Assembly (NCBI GenBank): GCA_037447655.1
Contig: JBBHKE010001371.1
Span: 122,001 to 186,000 of the forward strand
DNA from: Zygnema cylindricum
Taxonomy: Eukaryota > Streptophyta > Zygnematophyceae > Zygnematales > Zygnemataceae
Reading direction: 5' to 3'
Length of the DNA stretch: 64,000 bases
Made by a program: the position numbers and the translations under genes. The notes below the pieces were generated by a model. That model was not told the origin of the DNA, made no database searches, and worked only from the letters and a program-made list of their open reading frames with translations. Positions 35,173 through 47,951 of the stretch are shown here, piece after piece. How positions within the stretch are numbered: the stretch's first letter is position 1; each line of letters opens with the position of its first letter.

Positions 35173-36047
35173 TGAAATTCTGTGGTCTCCATTGACCCAC
35201 AGAATGAGCAGCCGATGTAAAGCCTCTAGGATAATATTTGCCCCTTCCACTTTCCCACTAAATAAGCGCCGCCTAGGCACAAAAGTATTTTAATCATCCT
35301 CACCCTTGTGAAGAAAAGACACCCCTGAGTCAAACGCAAAAAGAGTCACTGAATTTGCTCACCCGAGCAGTAAGTTATGGTTGGTCAAAGATGACCTTTA
35401 TATTCTTAGAGAGAGATACCTAAATATTACTAAGTCTTGGTCTGCCTACTCACGACTACCTACTACTAAACCCTAGTCCGATAGGAACACTATATAGTAC
35501 AAGAAGGTACAATGGGCGATGTACTTATTCTACATCTATTGTACGACAAGGTCTACAAGGTGACACCTGTCAAATCGGAAGCAATGGTTCCTCCTCCCAT
35601 CTTCTCCGATATCAAATAATGTGGTGCCACGTGGCACCGCGTGACCCCATCTCCGTATGCCGCCAAAATCTCACTTCGCGTGGCGGCTAAATGCCGGCCG
35701 TCCGATCAAAACATATTTTACACGGTTCAGATCTCGTACATGCATGAATTGCTCCTTTTGGTTAGTCTGCTGTTAATTAGCTGTTGTGTTAATTTTAATA
35801 TATCTTTGAAACCGTCACATGTATCGTTTCGATAACGCTTTAGTGGTTACGACGTACGACTATATAGAAGGTCACAGACCCAGGTTCAAATCTGGACTTA
35901 GGCAACATTTTAGTAAAATATCCTCTACTTCAAAATCTGCCACTTTCTAAATATGGCGGCAGCCATGACGTGCTTTTGATCCTTACTCTCTTTCTTGAAA
36001 GTAAAACTAAAATAGAGAAGTGAACTATTAATTACCTCTTTTCAACG
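35173..36047 (-). repeat. 3' LTR of element A
   Basis: 875 bp. It resembles LTR E (55461-56348) including a block with ACACGGTTCAGAT and GAATTGCTCCTTTTGG that is absent from the LTRs at 40474 and 48556. The antisense tRNA-like block is at about 35831-35905. Confidence 0.9.
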
Positions 36048-36060
36048 CTCCCCTTATTTC

Positions 36061-39000
36061 CTAGTCACTTTTTAATTTTAATCCACAGTTTTCTCTGTAA
36101 TAAATCAACTTAGGGGAAGGCACTGGTTTTGTCATCATTTTTGCAATCATTTCTCTATCAGTTTTATGAACCAGTTTGATAATTTTATTTTCAACCTTCT
36201 CTCTAACAAAGCTTAGTCTTATATCCATATGCTTAGCTTTGAAGTGATGTTTCAGATTAGCTGCAATCGAGATAGCAGCTTGATTATCACAAAAAACATT
36301 TTGAGTTCCAAACTTCATGAACCCAAGTTCTTCAAGAAGAGATTTAACCCACATTAATTCTTTGGTGGCAGCACAGGAAGCCATGTATTCAGCCTCCATA
36401 GTGGACTGAGCAACTACTTTTTGTTGCTTGCTACTCCAACAACATGCACCAGATCCAATTTCCAACACATATCCAGTCGTACACCGCCTTAAAGGCACAT
36501 TTCCATAACTGGCATCACTCCAGGTGGTGATGTTAGTGTGCTCCCTTCCCCAATACAACCATAATTCCCTTGTCCCCACCAGATATCTCATCACCCTTTT
36601 GGCAGCCTCCCAGTCTCTCTTTCTTGGTTTATTTAGACGTCAACTAAGAACACCTACAGCTGCAGCTATATCTGGACGGGTACAGTTCATAAAATAAATT
36701 AAACTGCCTACAATCTGCCGATAAGGGATATTTTCCATAAATTTTCTTTCTATCTCATCCATCTCATCATTAATGATCAATATTCCTCTCTCTTCACTCC
36801 CCTCAAACACTTTCTTCAAATCCATAGGAGTAGTACATCCGTTTGCCTTTTCCATCTGAAATTTTTCTAGCATATTACCGATTGCTTCTTTTTGAGTGAG
36901 TCTTATAATTCTATTTCCTCTATCTCTCTCTATCTGAATTTCGAAAATATACTTTGCTTCGGGGAGATCTTTCATATCAAAACTGCTTCTAAGATCTCGT
37001 TTTAGTTTGTTAGTTTTATCTGAGGACTTGCTTAAGACCAACAAAGCATCCACATATATAGCAATAAATATCACTCCATTCTCATCCTCAAATAAAAATA
37101 TAGAGTGATCTAAACTAATTTCGATATACCCTAAACCGGTCAGAAATTCGTCTAGCTTTATATTCCATTGTCGCGGGGCTTACTTAAGCCCATAGAGTGA
37201 TTTTATCAGTTTACAAACCTTGCTTTCTTCCCCACTTTCCACGAATCCTTCCGGTTGCCTCATGTAAATTTCTTCTTCCAACTCTCCATGCAAAAAGGTC
37301 ATTTTAATATCCATCTGGTGTATTTCCATATCCTTCGCTGCGGCTATACTTAAAAGGATTCTAACAGAAGGAAATCTGACTACAGGTGTAAAGGTTTCTT
37401 TGTAGTCTATCCCCTCTTTCTGAGTATAACCTTTTGCAACTAACCTAGCTTTGTACCTCTCAATGGTATTATCGTGGTTTAATTTAAGTTTAAAAACCCA
37501 CTTACATCCGATCGGTTTTTCGGTCCGGTGGACAATGTACCAACTCCCATGTATTGGCTTCCATGATAGAGGCTATTTCTTCATTTATAGCTGTGATCCA
37601 CCGGCTACTTTCTGGGGTGGTTATGGCCTCTAGGTATGTCTGAGGTTCATTCGGGTGAGACATCTTTGTGAGCTGGTTATTTACTTGTCTTTCTTGAAGT
37701 CGTTTACTACTTTCTTCTTCCCCGTTCAAAATCGGAAGCCGGTATGGAAGGCATCCTTGGGGTTCGTTTAGGAAGATTTTCAGCTCCCCTATCTTCCAAT
37801 TCCGGTTTCTCATCAAAATCCTCATCGGTTTCCACTTCGTATTGTGGCGTTGCCTCGGATGTTGTCCTTTCCTCCTCCTTTGGTAGATCTGCAAATTTTC
37901 CTTTTTCTCCATCTTCATTCTCTTCATTTCAAAGTCAAAGTCAAAAAACTGATCCGTTTCAAATCTGATTTTGACTTCCTTATTATATTTGAATGGATCA
38001 ATGGACTTCACTTCATTCATCACCACTATGTGTTTTACCAAAATTATATCTCTCTTTTTCAAGTCATACACCCGATATCCTTTTGTGCTCTCATCATATC
38101 CTACAAGATATCCTGGTTCCCTCTTCCCTCTAACTTCCATTTAGTCTTATCGGAATCCAAACTATAAACTTGACTTTCAACACTCTCAAACTAGACAAAT
38201 AAGGCTTTTTTCCAGTCCACCTCTCATACGGAGTTTCCTCTTTATTTGCTGAAGTTAGGACTATATTTTTGATGAAATTAGCATAGTTCATAGACTCAGC
38301 CCAAAATTGCAGCCCTATCCTCTTGTCACTTAACATACTTTTGGACATATCTCCTAAAGTTCTATTCACTCTTTCTGCTACTCCATTTTGTTCCGGATTA
38401 TAGAGAACAGTTTTCTCACGATGAATTCCTTCTTCTTTAAGATATTCTTCAAATTCCCTTGAGGTGTATTCTTTCCCATTATCACTTCTTATCTCTTTTA
38501 TTGAGGTTTCATGTAGCTTTTCACTCCATACTTTATACTCTTTGAAACATCTTAATACCTCTGACTTATGTCTGAGAAAGTATACCTTCGTGTATCTAGA
38601 CCAATCATCTGTGATAGTTAACATCAATCTCTTCCCCCTATGTGAATCATACCTAGTAGGTCCCCAAACATCACTGTGAACTAGATCTAATACTTTCTCT
38701 CTCCTAAATGTGGCTGCCTTTTGAAATGGAAGTCTATGAATCTTCCATAGGGCACATCCACTACAATCATCAAATGTCTCATTATCTTCAAAAGTAACAC
38801 CCTCCACTATTCCTTTTTTTTTCATTTTCTTTAATCTATCTAGATGCACATGCCCCAACCTTTTATGCCAAAGCATTATCTCACTTGCACACGAGTAGAG
38901 AACACTCTTTTCATTGCAAAGAACAATTATGAACATTCCTTGACTGCCCTTCTTAGCTATGAAATAAACCTCATTATCAAAGCTTGTTGTGAAGATTCCT

Positions 39001-40469
39001 TTCCTAGTTCTTGTTTCAAACTCCTTTTCATCTAGGACAGCTGTTGAGACTAAGTTCTTGCTAAGCTGTGGAATGTAAAGAACGTCCGAGAGTGTTACAA
39101 TTGAGGCCTTTCCCTCAACTAGAACCTTCAAATCAACAGTTCCAACAAGACTTGTGGTTTTTACGGTACCATCTCCGTACTCTACCTCAAAGGTTGGAAT
39201 CTTTCTCATTTTAGTGAACCACCGCTTATCTTTGCACATATGTATTGAAGCCCCTGAGTCTATGATCCACCCATCCTCGGGTGGATCTCTCTTACCTCCG
39301 AAAGCACACTTTTGTCTCCGTGGAATGTCGACATGCTTTTCAGTGTTTTTCGGATTAAGAAGAAGCTCCTCAAGCTCTTCTTCTGGTTCAATTTTTTCTT
39401 CCACTTCCTCATCATGAACTTGAGTCAGGAAAGCCTTTTTCTTTCCTCCATCCCTTGAGGTTCCTTGACCATCTTTAAGTCGAAGATCTGCAAGTTTGAT
39501 ACAATCCGCCATATAGTGTCCCGATTTCTTGCATAAGTGACATAATCCTCCTCGAGAAGTTCCTCTCCCTTGTCTATCAAATCTACCACCTCCTTGTCCT
39601 CTTCCACCAAATTTTCGATAGGGATCTTTCTTTTTCTCCTCATCACGCTTTTGCAAATCAGTTCCAGCAGACAATGCTTGAACACTTGGACTCCCTCTCC
39701 TAAGCTCTATGGTGCTTTCTTTCACTAAAATCATTCCCACTGTGTCATCCTAATTCCAATTGCTATCTCATATGTCCTGCAATCGGTTAATGATATTCTC
39801 ATACTCTTCAGGTAGTTTCATCATTAATGTGTTCACTCTTTGTCTCTCAGACCATGAGTTAACTGCACTCTCTAACTCTCTAAATAATGCTCCTAAATCA
39901 TTGCAATAATTATTCATACTTCCTCCTTTATAAGTATAAGCTGCAATCTTATTCTCCGCCAACTATTGTTGCTGCAATGATCCACTCTTATTTTTGTTAA
40001 CTAGTGATATCCAAATCTGAGATGAAGATTTGACATGCATAAGGGGAATGGCAATGCCCTTTGCTACACTTTTAAGAATTAAGAGCTTAGCAACCTTGTC
40101 TTTGTAGTTCCACTTTTCATACTCTGATCTTTCGGTCTGAACCCTTGTCGCTGTTGCTGGTGGTGCTGGTGCCGGTATCGCCTTCGACAATGGTGTCACT
40201 TGAGTTGCAACTCCTCCCTTTTCTCCTTCCATGACAATCTCCTCTCCTTCCTCATCTTCATCCTCGGTGATGGTGCCAGCTGTTCTACCAACTGTAGAGG
40301 CGGAGGTACCAGAAAAACGTGTTTCTCCAAACCTAGGTGGAGGTGGGCATCGAATTTGTCCAAACACTATGCCCCATAGATGCTTCTCAAATAGTTCTCC
40401 CTCCATCATCATTTCCTAATACAAAAAGTTTGATCCATCAAATATGGGCACCCTAGAGGGTGGGCCCAT
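36061..40469 (-). pseudogene. Element A gag-pol polyprotein
   Basis: From the ATG inside the primer site (40467-40469) the frame reads MGPPSRVPIFDGSNFLY, then a TAG at codon 18 where the family has tryptophan. Gag (UBN2-type; SEYEKWNYKDKVAKLLI) continues to 39768. The 39740-38130 frame holds the CX2CX4HX4C knuckle CHLCKKSGHYMADC, the protease DSGASIHMC, the pre-integrase motif LWHKRLGHVHLD, and the integrase core with D (HSDVWGP), D (RSDNGKEY) and E (NGVAERVNR). A one-base deletion follows at about 38150. Frames 38140-37502 and 37074-36640 cover the linker and RT. The RT active site reads YVDA instead of YVDD, so even a repaired frame would be inactive. RNase H is 36594-36061 (TEAEYMA-like MEAEYMASC, VFCDNQAAI). 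A stop also interrupts LYGLK at about 37182. Confidence 0.85.
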
Positions 40470-40473
40470 AACC
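40461..40473 (-). promoter_or_regulatory. Primer-binding site of A, half-tRNA(iMet) type
   Basis: Minus strand reads GGTTATGGGCCCA directly after the LTR end. It is complementary to TGGGCCCATAACC, the anticodon arm of eukaryotic initiator tRNA-Met. The usual plant copia site TGGTATCAGAGC (tRNA 3' end) is absent. The ATG within it opens gag. Confidence 0.8.
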
Positions 40474-41280
40474 TAAAATTTTGTGGTTTCCATTGACCCA
40501 CAGAATGAGCAGCCTATGTAAAGCCTCTAGGATAATATTTGCCCCTTCCACTTTCCCACTGTATAAGTGCCGCCCTGGCACACAAATATTATGACCACCC
40601 TCACCCGTGTGAGGACAAGACTCCCTTGAGTCAAACAAAAAAAGAATCACTGAATTTGCTCCCTTGAGCAGTAAGTTATGGCTGGTAAAAGATGACCTTT
40701 ATAGTTACAAGCTCTTTTAGAGAGAGGTACCTAAATATTACTAAGTCTTGGTCTGCCTACTCATGACTACCTACTACTAAACCCTAGTCCTATAAGAACA
40801 CTATATAGTACAAGAAGGTACAATGGGGGATGTACTTATTTTACGACCATTGTACGACAAGGTCTACAAGGTGACACCTGTCAAATCGGAAGCCATGGTT
40901 CCTCCTCCCATCTTCTCCAGTATCAAATAATGTGGCGCCACGTGGCAGTGCGTGACGCTATCTCCATTTGCCGCCAAAAGCTCACTTCGCGTGGCGGCTA
41001 TAATGTCGGCCGTCTGATTTGCGTTAATATTTATATATCTTTGAAACCTTTCACATGTATCGTATGATAACACCTTATTGGTTAAGACGTACGACTATAT
41101 AGAGGTCCACAGACCCAAGTTTAAATTTGGACCTAGGCAACATTTTAGTAAAGTATCCTCTACTTCAAAATACGCCACTTTCTAAATATGACGGCAGCCA
41201 TGGCCTGCCTTTGATCCTTCCTCTCTCTTTAAAGTAAAACTAAAATAGAGAAGCGAACTATTAATTACCTCTTTTAAGCA
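40474..41280 (-). repeat. 5' LTR of element A (short subtype)
   Basis: 807 bp, beginning TAAAATTTTG (mutated TGAAATTCTG) and ending TTTTAAGCA. The same short subtype is at 48556-49361. It is joined directly to a partial B-type LTR at 41281. The antisense tRNA-like block is at about 41069-41140. Confidence 0.85.
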
Positions 41281-42021
41281 CGTACTACGGTCGATGTCTT
41301 TTCTGTAATGCCTGTGTACGACAAGGCCGCTGAGTGGATGCGTGTGAACCTTTCACTCGTCCGTACGCTCCCTGAATTTCTATGACCAAATGTTTTCCCT
41401 CCACGGGGCGCCAGGTCATGCCACGTCCATAAACGCCAAAGTGACCATTGCGCGATCCCGGGAGCGATGTATGGCGTAGGATTAAATTTGACATTAAATT
41501 TAAGTCGTCGAAACAAATGTCCGATTCATTTGTTTCATGCGAAATGACGTTCGCACGAAACTATAACTAGTTATATGTTCCCACGTTTATATGTTAGTCA
41601 GTCAGTTTCAAGACCGTACACAAGTTTAAATAGATATCAATCCTAATGTGTCCTAACGGACTTCTACGACAGACTGGTTAGAGCTAACGGCTACGCCGCG
41701 CTCTGCCGGTCGAAGGTTCGACTCAACCTTTTGTTGAGATTGACTTAAGCCACTCTTTAGTCCTGCCTATGTAGCTGAGGCCGCCATGGCTTTATTACTC
41801 TCTCTCTCTTTCAGTGACTACAGCAAGTATGGGGGCAAGAGAGAAGAGATGGAGGCAGGCTGCCTGCACTTTTTCTTATCTTTTTCCGCTAATCTATTTA
41901 GACCTAGAAAATACCCAAAAACTAGTTATTTCAACACTCCTTTTATTTTCTAGTCTAATTTTTACTTTTGTTTTAATCCACATTTTTCCCTACAATATTT
42001 TAACTTGGGAGAGGGCACAGG

Positions 42022-45000
42022 TTAGGTCATCGTGTCAACCACCATTTCTTCATCGGATTTATACACAAGATTAACAAATTTTTTTTCAACCTTTTCCCCC
42101 ACAAAACTCAATCTTATGTCTATATGCTTAGCCTTGAAATGATGTTTTGGATTGGCTGGAAAAGCAATGGCAGCCTGATTATCACAGAAAACTTCATGTA
42201 CTCCCTCTTTCATGTATCATAATTCTTGCAACAAGGACTTGACCCACATCAACTCTTTCACAGCACAACAAGAGGCTATATACTCAGCATCTATAGTAGA
42301 CTGAGCAACCACCTTTTGTTCCTTACTGCTCCAACAGCAAGCACCTTCCCCCATGTAAAACACATACCCAGAAGTGCATCTTCTCATAGGTGCATCCCCA
42401 TAATTGGCATCACTCCAAGTAGTGATGTCAGTGTGCTCCCCTCCCAAATGTAACCATAACTCGCTGGTTCTACCAGATATCTCATGACTCTTTGGGCTGC
42501 CTCCCAATCTCTCTTCTTAGGATCGTTAAGACTCCTACTAGGGACTCTTACTGCTGCCACTAAGTCTGGCCTTGTACAGATCATAAAGTAGATCAAACTT
42601 CTTATGACCTACCTATAAAGAATAGACTTCATTAACTGTCTCTCCTCTGGACACATGTGATCATCTAAGATTATCACTCTTCATTCTACACTCCGATCAG
42701 TTATTTTCTTCAAGTCCATGGGAGTGGTAAAATTGTTTGTCTTTTCCATTTGGATCTTCTCAAGCATATTACCTATTGCTTCCTTTTTAGTATGTCTGAT
42801 AACCTTTCCCCCCCTATCTCTCTCCATTTAGATTCCCAAAATATACCTTGCCTCCCCTAAATCCTTCATTTCAAATATGCTTCTAAGATCTTTCTTTAAC
42901 TTATTGGTCTTTTCCAAAGACTTACTTAACATCAGCAGATCATCCACATAAATTGCAATGAAAATCACATTATTCTCATCTTCAAACATGTAGATAAGAA
43001 TAGTAAGAGCTGATCCGGATATATTGTAGACCGGTGAGAAACTCATCTAGTTTCTTATTCCACTGTTGAGGAGTCTGCTTAAGTCTATATAAGGACTTTA
43101 TGAGCCTGAGACTTTGCTCTCTTCCTCATTCTCCACGAATCCCGCTGGTTGCCGCATGAAGATTTCTTCTTCTAACTCCCATTGAGAAATGCGGTCTTAA
43201 TACTGATCTGATGAATTTTTATGTCTTCCGCTGCTGCTAGACTGAGGAGAATCTTTACTGATGGGAACCGAACAACTGGAGCAAACGTCCCCTCATAGTC
43301 AATCCCCTCTTTTTGCGTGAACCCATTTGCTACCAAACGAGCTTTATATCTTTCAATGGTATTATCTGGGTTTAGTTTTAGTTTAAATACCCATTTACAG
43401 CTAATACGTTTTCTATTTGGAGGACAATCTGCTAGAGCTCAAGTATTTGCTCCCATGATGGAAGCCATCTCATTTATTATGGCTCTAATCCATCTGTCTT
43501 TTTCTGGGGTGTTCACTGCCTTCAAGAATGACTGAGGCTCATCAGGATCAGATAGCTTAGTTACCTTATGAGCAGCCTATTTCTTTTGTATCCTTTTGTT
43601 GCTACTTCTCCCTCCCTCAAACTCTGAAGATGGAATAGAAAGAAGTCTCGGGTTTCTCCTTACTGTCTCGTCGGCTCCCCTATTCATAGAAGCCGGTTGG
43701 AATTCCTTCTCTTGTGTCTCCTCGAAGTCCATAGGAATATGTGAGGTGTCCGGTAAATCTCTTGTATCTTGGATCTCCCTTGAATCCGCAATCACTATTT
43801 CACTCATGTCTTTTTGGGAAAGACAAGACTCTCCTCGCTTTCAGACTCAAAATTGATTTTTATCTTCTTGGTATATGTGAAGGGGTCAAATGACTTCCCT
43901 TCATCCATGACAACTAGGTGTTTAACCAGGATAATATCTTGCTTTGCTAAGTCATAGACTCTATATCCCTTGACATCCTCATCATATCCTACAAAGTATC
44001 CAGGTTTGTCATTAGCATCTAGTTCCAGTTATCCTTATCCGTATCAAGACTGTAAATTTGGCTACCGAATACTTTAAGGTGTGAGATATCTGGTTTCCTT
44101 CTAGCCCATCTCTCATAAGGTGTCATTCCCTTTACGGTTGAGGTAAGGACTTTATTCTTAATGTAGTTGGCACAGTTCATGGCTTCTACCCAAAATCTCT
44201 TTCCTATTTTCTTGTCAGCCAACATACTACATACACCATCTCCTAGTGTTCGGTTCAATCTTTCAGGTACCCCATTTTGTTTCGGGTTATATGGTACAGT
44301 TTTCTGGTGTTCAACTCCCTCATCTTTTAAGTATTCCTCAAACTGGTTAGAGGTATATTTCCCCCCATTATCACTCCTTATTCTCTTAATGGGGGTTCCA
44401 TGCAACTTCTCACTCCAAGCTTTATATTCTTTGAAGTAAGTTGGTGTTTCAGACTTTGTTTTTAGGAAGTAGACTATACAGTACCTAGACCAGTCCTCGG
44501 TTATTCTTAACGTAAACCTCTTCACTCCAACCGAAAGGTACTATTGCAGGTCCCCAGATATCTGTGTGGACTAGATCTAGTACCTTCCCCCCCAATATGT
44601 GGCGGCATTGGGAAAAAGAAGTCTGTGAGCTTTTCTTTGAGCACATCCACTACAATCATCCACCATTTCATTATCACTAATTTGAATGCCTTCTACTACA
44701 CCAAGCTTCTTCATTTCCCTCAACCTATCAAAATGTACATACCCCAACAGCTTATGCCAAATCATCAGTTTTGGATGCCAACATAATAAGCATTCTTCTT
44801 TTCATTACCCAGGTTAAGCTTAAACATGCCTTGGCTACCCTTATCTGTCGTGAAGTAGACTTCACCCCCATACTTAGCTGTGAATACTCCCTTTTTAGTG
44901 AAGGTATCAAACTCTTTGTCATCTAACAAAGATGTAGAGACAAGATTTTTACTCAGCTGAGGAATGTAGAGTACATCTGAGAAGGTGAGTATAGAAGTCT

Positions 45001-47036
45001 TACCCTCCGCTTAGACTTTCAGATCTACCGACCCCACTAGATCTGTGGTAACCACTCTCCCATCCCCATACTCAATCTCTACAGTAGGGATCTTTCTTAG
45101 CTAAGTAAAGAGTTGCTTATCACGACACATATGCATGGATGCACTTGAGTCGATGATCCATCATTCTTGTGGAGCTTCCCGAGTTGCTCCTAGGGCACAC
45201 TTCTCTCTCTGATGGATCTCGTTCTCCTCCAGACTCTCGTCAAGAAAAAGCTCCCAATCCTTCTCAGAGGACTCGTCCTCGGTTTTGAAATTCTATAGGC
45301 TCTATTGCCACACAGAATTCGCAGATCCAAAGAAGTTCATCTAGATAGTGCCGACTCCAAGTTTATATAAACCCAAATGATTGACCCCTTGACAATCATA
45401 ACCCCATAACAGCTTCACCCTTGTGAAATATGACTTTCTTTGTGCTCAGTTCCACCACAGAATGCAAAGTGCACATCTGGACTCGTCATCTTGCTTTCTG
45501 GAGATCCCGCAATCATGTAAAAACTTGGCACGTGTCATCCGGAGTGGCGGTGCCAGAAAAATACCACGTCGTCCACTCTAGAATTCTGGCTCACACCACG
45601 GCCGTCGATTCAAATCCAAATTGTATCTGGTCCGTCGAAACAAATGTCCGTACCATTTGTTTGGCAGCTGGTTTTATGTTCTAAATGTCGTTAACCTAGT
45701 TAAATGAAAATCTCTATGTACAACTGTATATATATTTATCAAACCTTGTATACCTTAGCACTAATCGTAGACTTAACGGATAGAGTTAACTGTTACGGGA
45801 TGGCTGATGGACGGTAGATACCTGTTCAAATCCTTTGTCCGTCAAATGCTATTTTAGTAAAACTTCCTTTATGTACTCTTGTCTCTCTGGAGAGCTTAGG
45901 CAGCCATAGCTCTAACTCCCTAACCCGCCTTCAGTGACTACAACAAGTGTGGGGGCTTGGAGAAGGGAGTGAGAGGCAGACTGCCTCTACTCATTTTCTT
46001 TCCTAAAACATACCTAGAAAATACTCAAATATCAACAGGTTTCTCCTGTTACTTTTGTGACCACAAGTGCATTTTTCTTCCCTCCGGAAGTACCCCCTCC
46101 ACGGTTCTCTTGGAGCCTCAACTTCGACAGCTTGACACAATCCGCGATTAAGTGTCCCGGTTTTAGCGAAAATGACAAAGGCCCTTTGGGGGCCTTGGTC
46201 CTCTAGGCTGATCTCTCTCTCCTTTGAATGGTTTCTTTGGATCCTTCCCCCATCGGTTTTTCTGCTGCAACTAGAGCTTGGATGCTATTTCCCCCCCTCC
46301 TAATCTCAATTGTGTTTTCATGCACAAGTATCATCCGGACAACTATGTTCCACTTCCATGAATTGTCAGTCATTTCCTGTACTCGGTACACTATGTTTTT
46401 TAACTCGTCGGGTAACTTCATGATGAGAGTGTTAACTTTCATCTTCATTGTAACTATCCACCAGACACTCTCCATCTCATTATAGAAACAAGAGAGATCA
46501 TTACAATAGTCTAACATCTTTCCCCCTTTGTAAGTATAATTTTCCCCTTTTTGTTCGGCCAACTGGAGCTCCTAAATAGTACCAGCTATATAGATTTCCA
46601 CCAAACTCACCCACAACTCTTTTTCCTTGTAAATGTGAAGATGGGGGGTTGCTAAAGCTTGAGTAAGGTGTCTTATAATGAAGTTTTTGGCAGCCATGTT
46701 GATGTCTTCCCACGTTTGGGTGTCGTTCTCCGAGGGCTTCACGGTCGCCGCTTCGGGTGCCATGGTAATAAAAGCAATTGGAGTAAGAGGCGTCTCCTTC
46801 TCCTTCCCTTTTTCAAACACACTGCTATCCCTATCATTTGCCTCCTTTGCTATAGCAGAGGTTGCTGCATCAAACCTTATTCCACCAAACCCTGGTGGAT
46901 TTCACTGAGGTGGACGTTTCACTTGTCCACTAACAATACCCCAATATCGTTTTTTGCACAAAGACACCATCATCATGGCTTCCCAATAGATGAACCATGA
47001 TCCATTGAAGGTGGGCACCCTAGATGGTGGGCCCAT
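42022..47036 (-). pseudogene. Element B gag-pol polyprotein
   Basis: The ATG in the primer site (47034-47036) opens MGPPSRVPTFNGSWFIYWE in frame. Gag fragments lie at 46820-46203. The zinc knuckle near 46150-46175 is damaged, with two stops and a cysteine lost. After the inserted LTR come protease (about 45100-45200), the pre-integrase motif MIWHKLLGYVHFDRLR (44765-44577), the integrase core (44525-44019, IRSDNGGKYTS and NGVPERLNRTLGD), an acidic linker (43807-43577), RT in broken frames (about 43500-42828) with an intact YVDD, and RNase H (42507-42022; IDAEYIASC, VFCDNQAAI). It is more degraded than A or D. Confidence 0.8.
45286..46037 (-). mobile_element. Solo LTR of a third copia family, perfect 5-bp target duplication
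   Basis: 752 bp beginning TGAAATTCTATAGG and ending ATATCAACA, flanked by GGTTT at 45281-45285 and 46038-46042. It sits between the Gag knuckle and protease of element B. It shares ends and general layout with the A and B LTRs but is distinct. An antisense tRNA-like block lies at about 45770-45845. Direct LTR-LTR recombination of a full element is the usual origin. Confidence 0.92.
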
Positions 47037-47040
47037 AACC
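47028..47040 (-). promoter_or_regulatory. Primer-binding site of B, half-tRNA(iMet) type
   Basis: Minus strand GGTTATGGGCCCA, identical to that of element A and directly next to the LTR. The ATG is in frame with gag. Confidence 0.8.
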
Positions 47041-47951
47041 TGCAATTATGTGTCCTCCATTAGACTACAGAATTCAGGAAGCCTCTAGATAGCTTTTAAC
47101 TAACCCACTTCAAGCCACTACCACTGCTACCCAAGATAGCAAAGTAAAAATTTGACTGCACCCCTGTGCATCTTGGACACCGTTGAGTTCGTAGCAAAAG
47201 GAATCACTGAAAACGGCCAACCGGGCGATAAGTTATGAGGCGGCAAAGATGCCAATTTATACAAAGCTCCCAAGGGAGAGGTGACTGTCTAAAAATATGC
47301 TAAGTCCTACTTTCCTCTCACAACCCCTAATTACTAATGTACGACCCAATCACATAACTGTAAAGTACAAAAATGACTACGGCCGATGTCCTTTCTGTAT
47401 GGCCTGTGTACGACAAGGCCGCTGAGTGGACGCGTGTGAACCTTTCACTCGTCCGTACGCTCCCTGAATTCCTATGACCAAATGTTTTCCCTCCACGTGG
47501 CGCCAGGTCATTCATAAACGCCAAAGTGACCATTGCGCGATCCCGGGAGCGATGTATGCCGTAGGTTTAAATTTGACATTAAATTTAAGCCGTCGAAACA
47601 AATGTCCGATTCATTTGTTTCATGCGAAATGACGTCCGCACTAAACTTTAACTAGTTATATGTTCCCACGTTTATATGTTAGTTAGTCATTTTCAAGACC
47701 GTGCCGCGCTCTGCCGGTCGGGGGTTCGAGTCCTGCCGGACTCAACCTTTTGTTGAGAGTGGCTTAAGCCACTCTTTAGTCCTTCCTATGGAGTTGAGGC
47801 AGCCATGGCTCCATTGCTCTCTCTCTCTCCTTTAGTGACTACAACAAGTATGGGGGCGAGAGAGAGAGAAGAGATAGAGGCAGGCTGCCTACATTTTCTT
47901 TTCTAATAAATTTAGACCTAGAAAATATATTAAAAACTACTTATTTCAACA
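47041..47951 (-). repeat. 5' LTR of element B
   Basis: About 911 bp. Compared with the B-type LTR copies at 41281 and 49362, it carries the whole first third but lacks about 80 bp around the A-box half of the tRNA-like block (near 47700). Confidence 0.85.

Larger units (their letters stand above)
35173..41280 (-). mobile_element. Ty1/copia element A, full length but defective
   Basis: Minus-oriented element with LTRs at 35173-36047 (3') and 40474-41280 (5'), typical TG...CA ends (TGAAATTC ... TTCAACA on the plus strand, slightly mutated), and an internal domain of about 4.4 kb in the copia order gag, protease, integrase, RT, RNase H. A polypurine tract (AAATAAGGGGAGCG) lies next to the 3' LTR, and the primer-binding site abuts the 5' LTR at 40461-40473. 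The flanks (GGGCC left, CGTAC right) do not form a target duplication. The two LTRs belong to different subtypes: the right one lacks about 75 bp present in the left. Confidence 0.9.
41281..47951 (-). mobile_element. Ty1/copia element B, defective, with chimeric 3' LTR
   Basis: Minus-oriented. The 5' LTR is 47041-47951 (TGCAATTATG ... TTTCAACA, about 911 bp). The 3' LTR survives only as its last 656 bp (41281-41936), fused to the A-type LTR. Internal domain 41937-47040, interrupted by a solo LTR at 45286-46037. The polypurine tract beside the 3' LTR reads AAATAAAAGGAG. The right flank is GATTA. No matching left flank remains because the 3' LTR start is gone. Confidence 0.85.

Noticed and set aside
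47700-47745. True tRNA gene in the B LTR
   Set aside because: The A-box half is deleted in this copy and no full cloverleaf can be drawn. Kept only as tRNA-like.
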